64,000 bases of DNA from Thermofilaceae archaeon (GTDB lineage Archaea; Thermoproteota; Thermoprotei; Thermofilales; Thermofilaceae): assembly GCA_038731975.1 (NCBI GenBank), contig JAVYQJ010000007.1, forward strand, positions 18,020 to 82,019, read 5' to 3'. Below, in pieces: positions 1 to 9,423 of the stretch (position 1 is its first letter; each line of letters begins with the position of its first letter). A program made the translations under genes and the position numbers. A model generated the notes under the pieces. It saw only the letters and a list, made by a program, of their open reading frames with translations, was not told the origin of the DNA and searched no databases.

Positions 1-6
1 CTCAAC

Positions 7-252
7 ATGCTCATCCGGGAGCTCCTCACGCTCTCGCTGAGGCTCGAGCCATTCGTGAGCCAGCTGCGCGATGAGATGCGCAAGCTCGAATCCGAAAGGG
101 AGAAGCACAGAGTCGCTTACGAGCTGGGCGAGCTAAGCGAGGCGGAGTACAGGGCCGCTGTTGAACCGATAGAGAAGCAGCTCGACGAATACGCGAGCAG
201 GCTGAAGATGATAGAGGAGGTAAACTCCTTCCTGGCGTCGAGGCGCAGGTAG
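7..252 (+). CDS. Small coiled-coil protein or C-terminal part of a larger gene
   Basis: An 81-residue reading frame of almost uninterrupted amphipathic helix, rich in Glu, Arg, Lys and Leu with heptad-like spacing and no Cys or membrane segment. The frame is also open in the six bases before its ATG, so this may be the tail of a protein that starts outside the window. It ends 2 nt before the convergent carA stop. I do not recognise the family. A helical, SHOCT-like stretch (GELSEAEY) in the middle hints at an oligomerisation segment, but this is inference only. Confidence 0.5.
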   Translation: MLIRELLTLSLRLEPFVSQLRDEMRKLESEREKHRVAYELGELSEAEYRAAVEPIEKQLDEYASRLKMIEEVNSFLASRRR

Positions 253-254
253 CC

Positions 255-1403
255 TCAAACTCTTTTAATACCTCTTTTCCGATCCTCCACGATCTTGGAG
301 AAAAGATCGAACACCCAGCTCGTGTCGTTCGGCCCAGGCGAAGCCTCAGGGTGGAACTGGACGCAGAGAACCCCCCTCTCTTCGTCTATGACCCCCTCGA
401 TGGTTTCATCATCGGCGTTGATGAACCAGGGCTCGAGACCGGTCTCCGCCAGCGATTCCCCCTTCACGGCGTAACCGTGGTTCTGAGAGGTCATGTAGCA
501 CCTTCCCGTCCGAAGATCAACTGCTGGCTTGTTGACCCCGCGATGCCCGTAGCGCAGCTTGAAGATTCGCGCCCCGCGAGCCAGCGAGATCACCTGGTGG
601 CCGAGGCAGATGCCCAGCATGGGGTAGCCGTACTCGATCAGCGCTTTCGCGCACTCGATAGCTTCCCCGTAGAGCGAGGGGTTCCCGGGGCCGTTGCTGA
701 AGACTACGCCCACAGGGTTCAGGTCCAGTACGCGCTCCGCGCTGGTCCCGTAGGGCAGCAGCGCCACATCGTAGCCTCTCGTGAGGAGCGCTCTCACGAT
801 GCTCGCCTTGACGCCACAGTCGTAGAGTGCAACCACCCCGCGCCCCCTCCCTGATTCGAGCTTCACGGGTTCCCTGACGGAAACCCTCTCGGCCAGCTTC
901 AGCGAGCCGTAATCCGTCCCTCTGGCGAGCTTCAGGAGTTCCCCAACGCTGGGTTCCCCCTCCTCGTAGACTGCGAGAGCGCCCATCATCACGCCCCTCT
1001 CCCTGATCCTCTGCGTGATGCGCCTCGTGTCCACACCCCAGATTCCGGGGATACCCTCGTCCCTCAACCACTCGTGGATCGACCTCCTCGAGGCCCAGTG
1101 GCTCGGTTCGAAGCAGGCCTCGTGCACGACCACCCCTTCCACCTTGATGCCCCTCGATTCGAAGTGCAGCGGGAGCCCGTACCTGTCGGTCAGCTCGTAC
1201 GGAGGTACACCGTAGTTACCGATCAAGGGGTAGGTGAAGACGAGGATCTGCCCAAGGTAGGAGGGGTCGGTCAGCGCTTCCGTGTAGCCGACCATCCCCG
1301 TCGTGAAGACCACCTCACCCACAGCCACGCTGGGTGCGCCAAAGCCGCGCCCCCTCACCACCGTCCCGTCCTCGAGGACGAGGATCGCCCTCACACCCAC
1401 CAC
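255..1403 (-). CDS. carA: Carbamoyl-phosphate synthase small (glutaminase) subunit
   Basis: Hydrolyses glutamine and passes ammonia to CarB for carbamoyl phosphate, the precursor of arginine and pyrimidines. The N-terminal CPSase small domain covers about residues 1-150. A class I glutamine amidotransferase domain follows, with nucleophile Cys266 in GICLGHQ and the His351/Glu353 pair in FHPEASPG, so the triad is intact. Length (382) matches bacterial CarA. The gene begins with GTG at the base directly after the carB stop, so the two are certainly cotranscribed and probably translationally coupled; nearby in-frame GTG codons make the exact start uncertain by up to three residues. The order carB-carA is the reverse of the common bacterial order. 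No other pyr or arg gene lies in the window. Confidence 0.95.
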   Translation of the reverse strand: MVGVRAILVLEDGTVVRGRGFGAPSVAVGEVVFTTGMVGYTEALTDPSYLGQILVFTYPLIGNYGVPPYELTDRYGLPLHFESRGIKVEGVVVHEACFEPSHWASRRSIHEWLRDEGIPGIWGVDTRRITQRIRERGVMMGALAVYEEGEPSVGELLKLARGTDYGSLKLAERVSVREPVKLESGRGRGVVALYDCGVKASIVRALLTRGYDVALLPYGTSAERVLDLNPVGVVFSNGPGNPSLYGEAIECAKALIEYGYPMLGICLGHQVISLARGARIFKLRYGHRGVNKPAVDLRTGRCYMTSQNHGYAVKGESLAETGLEPWFINADDETIEGVIDEERGVLCVQFHPEASPGPNDTSWVFDLFSKIVEDRKRGIKRV

Positions 1404-4400
1404 CTACAGCGGTTCGACGCTCAACGGACCCCCGCTCCTGTAGTACTCGATGGCCTCGAGCAGATGAACAGCCAGTCTGCGGTTGAGCAGGAGCGGTACC
1501 ATGTAGTCGGCTGCAGCCCTCCTGACAGAGTAGTCCTTACCATCGCCGCCGCAAGCGATGACAGCCTTGACCACCCCCCTCATTACTAGCTCATTGACCC
1601 TTCCGTCCAGCGCAGCGGGCTCCACCACAAGCGGCTTAAACCCCAGCCTCTCCAGCCTCTCCGCAAGGTCGTCTCCATCCCCCACGATTAGGACTGTTGA
1701 GCCAGGCTCGGGGAGGGTGTTGGGCTGCGCAGCCAGCCAGGACTTCAGCAGCGCCTCCTGCAGGCTAAAACCTACGGCCGCCACCTCCCCCGTTGACCGC
1801 ATCTCGACGTCGAGCACTGGGTAAGCGCCCCTCAGCCTCGACCAGGAGAACTGCGGCGTCTTCACCCCCCAGCGGAACGCGGGGGGCTCGTACACCTCAC
1901 CGGGGATATCGAGCTCCCTCCCCAGGATCACGTCCGCAACGTAGTCCATCAGGTTGACACCCTTCACCTTCGAGACGAAGGGCATCGTCCGCGAGGCCCG
2001 CAGGTTGCACTCGATCACGTAGACGTCGCTGCCCTTAACGACGAACTGTATGTTGACCGGCCCTCGAGCTTTGAGGGCCCTGCAGATCTCGAGAGTGTAC
2101 CTTCTCACCTTATCGAGGACGTCCTGGCTCAGCGAGAATGGCGGAATGACGAGGGTTGCATCACCCGAGTGCACGCCCGCCTCCTCGATGTGCTCGATCA
2201 CAGCGCCGATCAAGACGCGGTTGCCGTCGGAGACGCAATCCACCTCAACCTCCCTCGCCTCCTCGATGAACTTGCTGACGACGAACTTGCCCACACTACC
2301 CCTCCTCGCGACGTCGTTCAGGTAGCTCAAGAGCTCCCCCTCGCTCCGCACGACCCGCATGGCAGTGCCTGAGAGGACGAAGGAGGGCCTCACGATGACC
2401 GGGTAGCCGACTCGCCTGCAGAAGGAGATGACCTCTTCGGGGCTCCTCAGCTCAGCCCAAGGCGGCTGAGGGATGCCCAGCTCATCCAGCAGCCTGCTGA
2501 ACTTCCGCCTGTCCTCCGCCCTCTCAACCGCTTCGCCGCTGGGGCCTAGGATTCTAACGCCGCACTCCTCGAGGAGGGGGGCGAGGTTGTTGGCGATCTG
2601 CCCGCCCACGCACGCTACGACGCCCATCGGGTCCTCGAACTCGTAGATGTCGAGCACCCTCTCGAGCGTGAGCTCCTCGAAGTAGAGCCTGTCAGGCACG
2701 TCCCAGTCCGTCGAGACAGTCTCGGGGTTGTAGTTCACGACGATGGTCTCCACGCCCCTCTTCCGAAGGGCCCAAACGAGCTGCACGACGCTCCAGTCGA
2801 ACTCGACCGATACGCCGATCCGGAAGACCCCTGCGCCGATTACGACAACCGCCCCGCGGCCAGCGGGCTCCACGTCGTGCGCATCGCCACCGTACGTCAC
2901 GTACAGGTACTTCGTCCTGGCCGGCCACTCGGCCGCGAGCGTATCGATCTGCTTCACAGCCGGTAGAATGCCGTGCCTCTTTCTGAACGCACGCACCTCC
3001 CTCTCGTCAACCCCAAGGCACGCGGCGATCTGAGCGTCCGAGAAGCCGAGCCTCTTCGCCTCCCTGATCAGCTCCACCGCCCTCTCGGTGTCACCGAGGC
3101 CTCCGAGCCTGCGCAGCTCTCTCTCCAGGTCGACGATCCTCTTCATCTTGTATATGTACCACGGATCGATACCGGTCAAGCGGGAAATCTCCTCCACCTG
3201 CAGACCGGCCTTGAGGGCTTCAGCGATCAGGAAGACCCTGTAGGGTTTCTGCTCAGCCAGCTCCCTCCTCAACTCCTCAGCGGGCCTCGGCTCCCGATCC
3301 CACGGGTTCGCGACGAGCCCCCTCGCTCCGATGTCGAGCATCCTTAGAGCCTTCTGGAGAGCCTCCTCGAAGCATCTACCGATCGCCATGACCTCACCGA
3401 TGCTCCGCATCTCGGTCCCGATGACCGGCTTCACCCCCGGGAACTTCTCGAAATCCCACCGCGGCACCTTGACAACGACGTAGTCGAGCGCCGGCTCGAA
3501 GTGCGCCGTCGTTACACCGGTCACGGTGTTCATCAACTCGGGGAGCCTGTAGCCGAGGGCCAGCTTAGCAGCTATGTACGCCAGCGGGTACCCTGTGGCC
3601 TTACTAGCTAACGCGCTGCTTCTCGACATCCTCGGGTTGGTCTCGATAACGTAGAACTCCTCCGACCTGGGATCGAGCGCGAGCTGGACGTTGCACTCCC
3701 CAACCACGCCGATCGCCCTGGCGACCGCCAGCGAAGCATCCCTCAGCGCCTGGTACTCGCGGTTCGTTAGCGTCTGGGATGGCGCGACAACGATCGAGTC
3801 GCCCGTGTGAACACCCATCGGGTCGACGTTCTCGAGGCAAGCCACAGCGACCGCGTTGTCGGCGGAGTCCCTCACCACCTCAAACTCGACTTCCTTCCAC
3901 TTGTCCAGGTACTTCTCCACGAGCACCTGCTTAACAGGCGACTGGGCGAAGGCCTTCGCGATCCCCTCGCTCAGCTGCTCCCTGCTCCACGCTACGAAGG
4001 AGCCCGCCCCTCCTAGGTTGAACGCGACTCGAACCATCACCGGATAGCCTATCTCTTCAGCCGCCTCGATAGCCTCGCTCGGCGAGTAGGCGGCCCTCGA
4101 GGGTGGGACAGGTATCCCGTGCTCCACCATCGTCTTCCTGAAGAGGTTACGATCCGAAGCCCGCACAATGCTCTCCACGGGTGTGCCGAGAACCTTCACG
4201 CCGTACCTGTCCAGAACCCCCCTCCTCGCCAGCTCAACCCCGCAGTTCAGCGCTGCTTGGCCGCCGAAACCGAGCAGTATGCCATCTGGCCTCTCCCTCT
4301 CGATCACCCTCTCGACGAAATCCGGCTGAACGGGCAGCAGGTAGACCTTGTCGGCCAACTCCTTCGACGTTTGTATCGTCGCAACGTTCGGGTTGACGAC

Positions 4401-4598
4401 AACAACTTCGATCCCCTCCTCCTTCAAAGCCTTGATCGCTTGGGACCCGCTGTAATCGAACTCCGCAGCCTCAGCGATCTTTATGGCCCCTGATCCCAGC
4501 AGCAGAACCTTCCTGACGTCGCCCGTAGAAGAGCGGGAAGCAGCTGTGCGGTGTAAACCCGCGCTCGAGAGAGCGCTTTCCCTTAGGGCTCGAGGCAA
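1404..4598 (-). CDS. carB: Carbamoyl-phosphate synthase large subunit
   Basis: Makes carbamoyl phosphate from bicarbonate, ATP and CarA-derived ammonia. Both homologous halves are present: a first ATP-grasp/pre-ATP-grasp unit beginning with VRKVLLLGSG and AEFDYSG near residue 28, an oligomerisation linker, and a second unit starting near residue 580 (VVVIGAGVFRIG). A divergent MGS-like allosteric domain ends the 1064-residue chain, close to the usual length of about 1070. The only in-frame start before the first Rossmann strand is TTG at 4598, giving about 20 more N-terminal residues than usual. AT-rich stretches suitable as a TATA box lie at about 4630-4650 on this strand. Confidence 0.94.
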   Translation of the reverse strand: MPRALRESALSSAGLHRTAASRSSTGDVRKVLLLGSGAIKIAEAAEFDYSGSQAIKALKEEGIEVVVVNPNVATIQTSKELADKVYLLPVQPDFVERVIERERPDGILLGFGGQAALNCGVELARRGVLDRYGVKVLGTPVESIVRASDRNLFRKTMVEHGIPVPPSRAAYSPSEAIEAAEEIGYPVMVRVAFNLGGAGSFVAWSREQLSEGIAKAFAQSPVKQVLVEKYLDKWKEVEFEVVRDSADNAVAVACLENVDPMGVHTGDSIVVAPSQTLTNREYQALRDASLAVARAIGVVGECNVQLALDPRSEEFYVIETNPRMSRSSALASKATGYPLAYIAAKLALGYRLPELMNTVTGVTTAHFEPALDYVVVKVPRWDFEKFPGVKPVIGTEMRSIGEVMAIGRCFEEALQKALRMLDIGARGLVANPWDREPRPAEELRRELAEQKPYRVFLIAEALKAGLQVEEISRLTGIDPWYIYKMKRIVDLERELRRLGGLGDTERAVELIREAKRLGFSDAQIAACLGVDEREVRAFRKRHGILPAVKQIDTLAAEWPARTKYLYVTYGGDAHDVEPAGRGAVVVIGAGVFRIGVSVEFDWSVVQLVWALRKRGVETIVVNYNPETVSTDWDVPDRLYFEELTLERVLDIYEFEDPMGVVACVGGQIANNLAPLLEECGVRILGPSGEAVERAEDRRKFSRLLDELGIPQPPWAELRSPEEVISFCRRVGYPVIVRPSFVLSGTAMRVVRSEGELLSYLNDVARRGSVGKFVVSKFIEEAREVEVDCVSDGNRVLIGAVIEHIEEAGVHSGDATLVIPPFSLSQDVLDKVRRYTLEICRALKARGPVNIQFVVKGSDVYVIECNLRASRTMPFVSKVKGVNLMDYVADVILGRELDIPGEVYEPPAFRWGVKTPQFSWSRLRGAYPVLDVEMRSTGEVAAVGFSLQEALLKSWLAAQPNTLPEPGSTVLIVGDGDDLAERLERLGFKPLVVEPAALDGRVNELVMRGVVKAVIACGGDGKDYSVRRAAADYMVPLLLNRRLAVHLLEAIEYYRSGGPLSVEPL

Positions 4599-4663
4599 GA
4601 CCCTGACCCGGGCTGGCTCTGACAGCCTAGAAAAAGCTTTTGGTTATTTTAAGCGTGGAACGC

Positions 4664-5488
4664 TCAGATTATGAAGCGCTCGAGGAACTTTCGCGCCAGG
4701 ATCAAGCCCTCCTCGTAGCCGAAGTAGGGGTCCTCGTGCTCGATGCTGATCGCGTAGTCGTACTTGTGCTTCTTCAGGACGGAGAAGAAACCCGTCCAGT
4801 CGAGCTGGCCGAAGCCGGGGAGACGGTGGGGGCACCACCCCCCTACAGTGACTCCAAGCTCTTTCACGCGCTCCCAGAGAACCATAGCGTCCTTCGCGTG
4901 CACGTGGAAGATCCTGCCGCCGAACTCGTCCGCTGCCCTCACGGGGTCGATGAGCTGGCAGATCAAGTGGCTTGGGTCGAACTCGAGGCCCAGATTCGGC
5001 GATCCCAGCTCCTCGAAGACGGCTCGCCAGATGTCGGGCCGGTACATGATGTTGGCGGGGCAGTTCTCGATCGCCACTTTGACCCCACAGTCCTCAGCCT
5101 TCCTCAAGATCGGGGGCCAGACCTTCTTGATCTCCTCTATGTTCCTATCCACGTCGCCGGGGTGCTTGCCCAGCCAGCCCGTAACCACGGATTTCTCCAG
5201 CTTGTAGCTCGCCTCGATGAGCTTCAGGAAGTGCTCGGAGTGAAGCTTCCGCGTCGAGGGGTCCGGGTCGATCGGGTTCCCGTAGAAGCCCAGCGCGCTG
5301 ATCACAACTCCCGTCTCAGCCTCGAGCTCCCTGATCGCTCGGGGGTTCCTGATCACCTCATCGACGTCCAAGAACTTGGAGCCGGGCGGCGCGGCCACGC
5401 TGATCGAGTGAAAGCCGTGCTTCTTCGCCCACTCCAAGGTTTTCTTCAAGTCGCCCAACTGCCCGCCCGTGAAGAAGCCCAACAGCAT
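4664..5488 (-). CDS. Sugar phosphate isomerase/epimerase (xylose isomerase-like TIM barrel)
   Basis: A 274-residue single-domain AP2EC-type TIM barrel. Conserved metal-ligand positions are visible in order: AIENCP, LEFDPSHL, FHVHAKD and SIEHEDPY, the Glu-Asp-His-Glu set typical of IolE, hydroxypyruvate isomerase and related enzymes. The substrate cannot be told from sequence. The ATG at 5488 has a purine-rich GGAGG just upstream, and an AT box (5518-5526) on this strand would give a short leader. It is divergent from an RpiB-type isomerase 86 bp away, which fits a joint role in handling unusual pentoses or hexoses released by the glycosidases of this region. Confidence 0.85.
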   Translation of the reverse strand: MLLGFFTGGQLGDLKKTLEWAKKHGFHSISVAAPPGSKFLDVDEVIRNPRAIRELEAETGVVISALGFYGNPIDPDPSTRKLHSEHFLKLIEASYKLEKSVVTGWLGKHPGDVDRNIEEIKKVWPPILRKAEDCGVKVAIENCPANIMYRPDIWRAVFEELGSPNLGLEFDPSHLICQLIDPVRAADEFGGRIFHVHAKDAMVLWERVKELGVTVGGWCPHRLPGFGQLDWTGFFSVLKKHKYDYAISIEHEDPYFGYEEGLILARKFLERFII

Positions 5489-5573
5489 GGCCCTCCGCTC
5501 TGTGCGGGGGGTTAACGGTAAAAATGGTTTGTGGAGACCATAAATCTTCTAAGCCTTCGGGGGAGGGAGTTGC

Positions 5574-6023
5574 GTGGCTAAAGTCGTTGTTGGCTCTGAT
5601 GACGTGTACCCCCTGGCTAGGTTCGTAGTGGAGCTTTTGAAGGCGCGAGGCTTCGAAGTGGTGACGGTTGGCGCGCTGAGGGAGGGGAGGCTCGTCCCGT
5701 GGCCCGACGTTGGTTTCGAGGTGGGGGAGGCGGTGGCGAAGGGCGAGGCAGCTTTCGGCGTTGTCGTATGCTACACCGGCACGGGGGTTTCGATTGCTGC
5801 TAACAAGGTGAAGGGTGTTAGAGCTGCGCTCTGCTTCGACGCTCAGACTGCGAGGGGCGCGAGGCTGTGGAACGACGCCAACGTCCTAGCGCTGAGCGCC
5901 CGCTTGACGAGCGAGGAGGTTGCGAAAGAAATCTTGGAGGCGTGGTTGTCGGTGGAGAAGCCCGACCCCAGCGAGATCGAAAACATCAGGAGGCTGAGGG
6001 AGTACGACGAGAAGCGAGGCTAG
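5574..6023 (+). CDS. RpiB/LacAB-family sugar-phosphate isomerase
   Basis: A 149-residue Rossmann-like protein of the ribose-5-phosphate isomerase B family. It has the N-terminal GSDD phosphate-binding segment, the active-site Cys in the CYTGTGVSIAANKVKG loop, and the NDANVLALSARL helix start. These match the RpiB catalytic pattern, so an aldose-ketose isomerase is likely; ribose 5-phosphate, allose 6-phosphate or another sugar phosphate are all possible. It starts with GTG; CATAAATC at 5539-5546 is a plausible TATA box. The TAG stop lies in a CTAG shared with the convergent glycosidase gene, an exact 4-nt overlap. Confidence 0.85.
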   Translation: MAKVVVGSDDVYPLARFVVELLKARGFEVVTVGALREGRLVPWPDVGFEVGEAVAKGEAAFGVVVCYTGTGVSIAANKVKGVRAALCFDAQTARGARLWNDANVLALSARLTSEEVAKEILEAWLSVEKPDPSEIENIRRLREYDEKRG

Positions 6024-7345
6024 CCCTTCTCCAGCGTCAGCAGCTGCACGGAGTAGGGCTCGATAGTGCAGATGGAGCCTCTGCATTCAAGATCCTCCAA
6101 ATCCCTGCGCGCGTCAATAGCTTGAACCCTCGCGACTCTGTACCCTTCAGCCGCGATCTCGTACCTGACCTGGGCTGAGCCGTAGTTCACTACGAGCAGG
6201 CGCAGCGACCCGTCCCGCTTCAGGCCCGCCATCGCGTACAGCAGCCCTCTCTCAACGACAACCGCAACCCTCACGCTGTCCTCCACCAGCTCCCTGTAGG
6301 CCAACCAGACGTAGTAGGGCTTGCCCGGCCTACCATCACTGTGGAAGAGGCCGCCCCACATCCATGCGTCACCGCGGTACAGTGTAGCGATGTCCACGGG
6401 CGCATCCTCCATGAGGATGAGAGCAGCGGCCTGGAACGCCGCCGCTTGAGAGCTCCTGAAAATCTCCCAAGGCTCGCCCTCCTGATGAGCGAAGTTCCAC
6501 TCGGTCAGTACGCTTGGGAGCGCGCCGTAGCCGTGCCTCTCCATCGCGCGTCGCACCGCTCTAGCTCTCTCGGCAACTTCGACAGGGTTCTTCGTGTAGA
6601 TGTGCCACGAGACGAAGTCGATGGGAACCCCCCTCGAAGACGTGTAGGCTAGAAACCTGTCTAGGAAACCGACGTTCCACGCGATCCCCGGTCCACCGAC
6701 AACGGCGTCCGGGTTTGCCTCCTTGATCGCCCTGGCGACTTTCTCGTAGAGCTCGAAGAACTCTGTTTCAGAAAGGTTCCAGAACCAATCGATATCGGGT
6801 TCGTTCCATATCTCGAACCAGATGTTTTTGTAGTTGTAACCGTTGGCCCAGCCCTTCGTGTAGTGGAGCACGATGTGCTTAGCGACTTCCGCGAGCTTAT
6901 CAAAGCTCACGTGAGGTTTATTCTTAGGCGGATCGTTCCAATCATAGCCGATCCTGAGGATGAGGATGTCGGCCAGCTTGAGGGCCGCTTCCACGTGCCG
7001 GTCGAGAGCAGTGAAGTTGTAACTACGGGGGTCTCCGGGGTCCGCATCAGGGTTTGGGAAAATCGTGTCGAGCTCGTCGACCACCCAAAGGTCGTGAAAC
7101 CTGATGACCTTCACGCCCAGCTTAGCGTAGTGCGAGCTCAGGTCGAGAGTCAAAGCCCGATCCCAACCCCGGGGGCTCCAAGGGCCGCAGTTCACCCCTC
7201 TTAGATCCTTGAAACGCCCGAGCACCTGGCCCGGTTGCACCACAACCCTCTCGTTCGGCCCCTCGGAAAGCAGCTTGAAAGCACCAATAAGAGCAGCGAC
7301 CCCGATCGCTACTCCGACCACCACCCACCTGAGGGGTCTGGCCAT
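6020..7345 (-). CDS. Membrane-anchored GH39-like glycoside hydrolase
   Basis: A surface glycosidase with a short N-terminal basic end and one hydrophobic helix (about residues 6-25, signal anchor), followed by a TIM barrel of clan GH-A. The acid/base is Glu182 in EIWNEPD and the nucleophile Glu282 in LTEWN, the GH39 (beta-xylosidase/alpha-iduronidase) pattern. The C-terminal part looks like the usual small beta domain. The ATG at 7345 is preferred over a TTG 18 nt upstream because it lies 25 nt from the TATA box at 7366-7374, which it shares with divergent surE. Likely acts outside the cell on plant-type polysaccharide fragments; exact substrate unknown. Confidence 0.82.
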   Translation of the reverse strand: MARPLRWVVVGVAIGVAALIGAFKLLSEGPNERVVVQPGQVLGRFKDLRGVNCGPWSPRGWDRALTLDLSSHYAKLGVKVIRFHDLWVVDELDTIFPNPDADPGDPRSYNFTALDRHVEAALKLADILILRIGYDWNDPPKNKPHVSFDKLAEVAKHIVLHYTKGWANGYNYKNIWFEIWNEPDIDWFWNLSETEFFELYEKVARAIKEANPDAVVGGPGIAWNVGFLDRFLAYTSSRGVPIDFVSWHIYTKNPVEVAERARAVRRAMERHGYGALPSVLTEWNFAHQEGEPWEIFRSSQAAAFQAAALILMEDAPVDIATLYRGDAWMWGGLFHSDGRPGKPYYVWLAYRELVEDSVRVAVVVERGLLYAMAGLKRDGSLRLLVVNYGSAQVRYEIAAEGYRVARVQAIDARRDLEDLECRGSICTIEPYSVQLLTLEKG

Positions 7346-7365
7346 CGAATCCGGATGTAGCAAGT

Positions 7366-7374
7366 GATAAAAAG
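7366..7374. promoter_or_regulatory. TATA box apparently shared by the divergent GH39-like and surE genes
   Basis: GATAAAAAG (CTTTTTATC on the other strand) is centred at about 7370. The surE ATG at 7396 lies 26 nt to its right and the glycosidase ATG at 7345 lies 25 nt to its left. Both match the usual archaeal TATA-to-start distance for leaderless transcripts, so one box could serve both genes. No second AT-rich box is seen in the 50-bp space. Confidence 0.65.
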
Positions 7375-7395
7375 CAATGAGGTACGATGCCTGCC

Positions 7396-8184
7396 ATGCG
7401 AATCGTAGTGACGAACGACGACGGTTTGAGGAGCCCGGGGCTCCGCCTGCTGTACGAGGCTGTGAGAGAGCTGGGGGAGGCGATCATCGTAGCGCCCCTG
7501 GAGCAGGCTTCAGCTCGGGGAGGTATGCTTACGCTCGACGAGCCGATCCGAGTGTACGAGGTCGACCTCGGCTACGCGAAGGCCTTCGGTATCACGGGAT
7601 CGCCGAGAGACGTTGTACACGTGGCTCGAGAGGTGTTCGGGGGCGCTGACCTCCTCGTCTCGGGGGTTAACGTGGGCGAGAACACGAGCGTTCAGAACAT
7701 ACTCGTTTCGGGCACCGTCGGTGCTGCATTCGAAGCCGCTCTCTTCGGCATCGCCGGCATCGCGTACTCCGCGGATGTTGAGAAAGCTGAAACATTCCTC
7801 GATACGGGTTACGCCGAGTTCGTAAAGACGGTCTGCGGGGAGATTGCGAGGTACGTGGTCGAGAGGGGGATGCCGAAGGGGGTTGACGTGCTTAACGTCA
7901 ACTTGCCGCGAAGGCCCTCGAGGATCGTTAAGGTTGCTCCGCCCGCTAGGCTGCGCTGGATCGAGAGGCTCGATAAGCGCCTTGACCCGCGCGGCAAGCC
8001 CTACTACTGGCTGTACGGGGAGGCCGCGCAACCGGAACCGGGGACGGACTCGTACGTAGTGTTCGTTGAGGGTGGGATCTCCATCACACCTCTGGCCTTG
8101 AGCCTCCGCGGCGTCGATGCGTCGCTGCTCGACGAGCTGATCCAGGCTTTGCGATCTGCGATAGAAAAAAGCCTAAAACCCTAG
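7396..8184 (+). CDS. surE: 5'/3'-nucleotidase SurE
   Basis: Metal-dependent nucleoside monophosphate phosphatase. It begins MRIVVTNDDG, containing the Asp-Asp metal ligands, and has the SGVNVGENT motif with the downstream Ser/Thr-rich VSGTVGAA loop, all diagnostic for SurE. Length 262 residues is normal. An upstream in-frame ATG at 7387 exists, but the ATG at 7396 sits 26 nt from the shared TATA box and starts directly at the first beta strand, so it is preferred. A role in nucleotide salvage or housekeeping is usual; there is no obvious partner beside it except the CDF transporter 15 bp downstream. Confidence 0.94.
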   Translation: MRIVVTNDDGLRSPGLRLLYEAVRELGEAIIVAPLEQASARGGMLTLDEPIRVYEVDLGYAKAFGITGSPRDVVHVAREVFGGADLLVSGVNVGENTSVQNILVSGTVGAAFEAALFGIAGIAYSADVEKAETFLDTGYAEFVKTVCGEIARYVVERGMPKGVDVLNVNLPRRPSRIVKVAPPARLRWIERLDKRLDPRGKPYYWLYGEAAQPEPGTDSYVVFVEGGISITPLALSLRGVDASLLDELIQALRSAIEKSLKP

Positions 8185-8199
8185 CATTACGATGCGCGC

Positions 8200-9066
8200 G
8201 TGGCTGACGGCAGCAAGCCCGCCGTAGATCGAGTCCTCATCGCTTCAGTGGTGGGCAACGCCCTCGTGTGCTCCGTCAAGATCGCTGGCGGCTTGTTGTC
8301 CGGCAGCACCGCTTTGCTTGCTGACGGAAGCGACTCGATTCTAAACGTCGTGAGCGGCGCTCTAGCTTATAGGTTCAGGAGGGAAGCTGAGAAGCCCCCA
8401 GACTTCGAGCACCCCTACGGGCACTCTCTCCTCGAGGTCTACGGGTCACTGCTGATAGTAATGTTAATGGTTGCCACCTTCTCGTTTATCGGCTACATGG
8501 CGCTCGACAGGCTGATGCACGGTGAGCTGGAGCGCGTGGATCCTATCGGCGTGCTCTTCGCCACCGTATCGCTCGCGCTTAACCTCACCGTCTCCACGCT
8601 GCTGAGGATCCTCGGGCGTGGGAGCGTTATAGCCAGGGCTGAGTCGCGCCACGTGAGCTTCGACGTGTTCGAGGGCCTCCTGACTCTAACCGGGGTGGCT
8701 TTGGGTGCCTACGTCTCCGCGCTGTTCGACATCGCGGCCACCTTCGCTCTACTCGCTCTAGTAGCCTTCACGGTCTTCCTAACCCTGCGCGAGCTGAGGG
8801 GCTTCATAACAGCTGAGAGCCCTCCGGAAAACCTCGTCAGAGAGATCGAGCGCGCGCTGGCCAGCGTGGAGGGGGTGAAGGGAGTGCATCAGCTGCGCGT
8901 GAGGCAGGCCGCGGACACCATTTTCGCCGACGTTCACCTGGAGGTGGAACGCGGGATCACCATTGAGGAGGCTCATCGGATAAGCGAGGAGGCTGAGCGG
9001 AATGTGAAGGAGAGGCTGGGTAACGTCGATATAGTCGTCCACATCGAGCCCGAGGGGGAGGGTTAA
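8200..9066 (+). CDS. Cation diffusion facilitator (CDF) family metal transporter
   Basis: A 288-residue membrane protein with about six hydrophobic helices and a C-terminal cytoplasmic domain of roughly 80 residues (ferredoxin-like, from about residue 210). The transport-site motifs are visible: ADGSDSILN in TM2 (Asp-x-x-x-Asp) and RHVSFDVFEG in TM5 (His-x-x-x-Asp), together with HPYGH after TM2. It exports divalent metals such as Zn, Mn or Fe from the cytoplasm by proton exchange in characterised relatives; the metal here is unknown. It starts with GTG; CCTAAAACC 24 nt upstream, inside the end of surE, is a fair TATA box. Confidence 0.92.
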   Translation: MADGSKPAVDRVLIASVVGNALVCSVKIAGGLLSGSTALLADGSDSILNVVSGALAYRFRREAEKPPDFEHPYGHSLLEVYGSLLIVMLMVATFSFIGYMALDRLMHGELERVDPIGVLFATVSLALNLTVSTLLRILGRGSVIARAESRHVSFDVFEGLLTLTGVALGAYVSALFDIAATFALLALVAFTVFLTLRELRGFITAESPPENLVREIERALASVEGVKGVHQLRVRQAADTIFADVHLEVERGITIEEAHRISEEAERNVKERLGNVDIVVHIEPEGEG

Positions 9067-9110
9067 CGCGTGCGACGAAAAGTATAAGTTCAGCTTCTCA
9101 ACGCGTGCAC

Positions 9111-9401
9111 GTGGCTTCGCCGAGCATCCCGGACGACGTGAGGCAGTTCATCGAGCTGGCACGAAAGCGCGGCTACAACGTCACCAAAGTCGCTATCGCG
9201 AAGGTCCCCTTCGAGCGGTACTACTACTTTGAGAATGGCGAGTACGTCGGCGAGATCGGGGAGGAGGTTGCCCTCGAGTCCAACATCGTCATGGCTCACG
9301 ACGACATCTGCATCCTCTTCTACAACGATGAACCAGTGCTCGTGATGACGCGGGGAGGAAGGGGGAATCGGGAAGGCATAGGAGCGGCGAAACCGCAATA
9401 A
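9111..9401 (+). CDS. Conserved small protein of unknown function
   Basis: A 96-residue acidic, soluble protein with alternating beta strands in its middle (ERYYYFENGEYVGEIGEE) and a Gly/Arg-rich tail. No motif I can assign. The GTG at 9111 is chosen over a GTG 6 nt upstream because AGTATAAGT at 9081-9089 is centred 26 nt before it. It ends 22 bp before the FGGY kinase gene and carries that gene's probable TATA box over its own stop codon, so the two genes are tightly packed but may be transcribed separately. Confidence 0.6.
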   Translation: MASPSIPDDVRQFIELARKRGYNVTKVAIAKVPFERYYYFENGEYVGEIGEEVALESNIVMAHDDICILFYNDEPVLVMTRGGRGNREGIGAAKPQ

Positions 9402-9423
9402 GAGGGGCGGGAGTGGTTGCGGA

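Noticed and set aside
4640..5515. Plus-strand frame of 291 codons opposite the sugar isomerase
   Set aside because: Low-complexity Leu/Val/Asp shadow; the TIM-barrel protein on the minus strand has the metal-ligand motifs.
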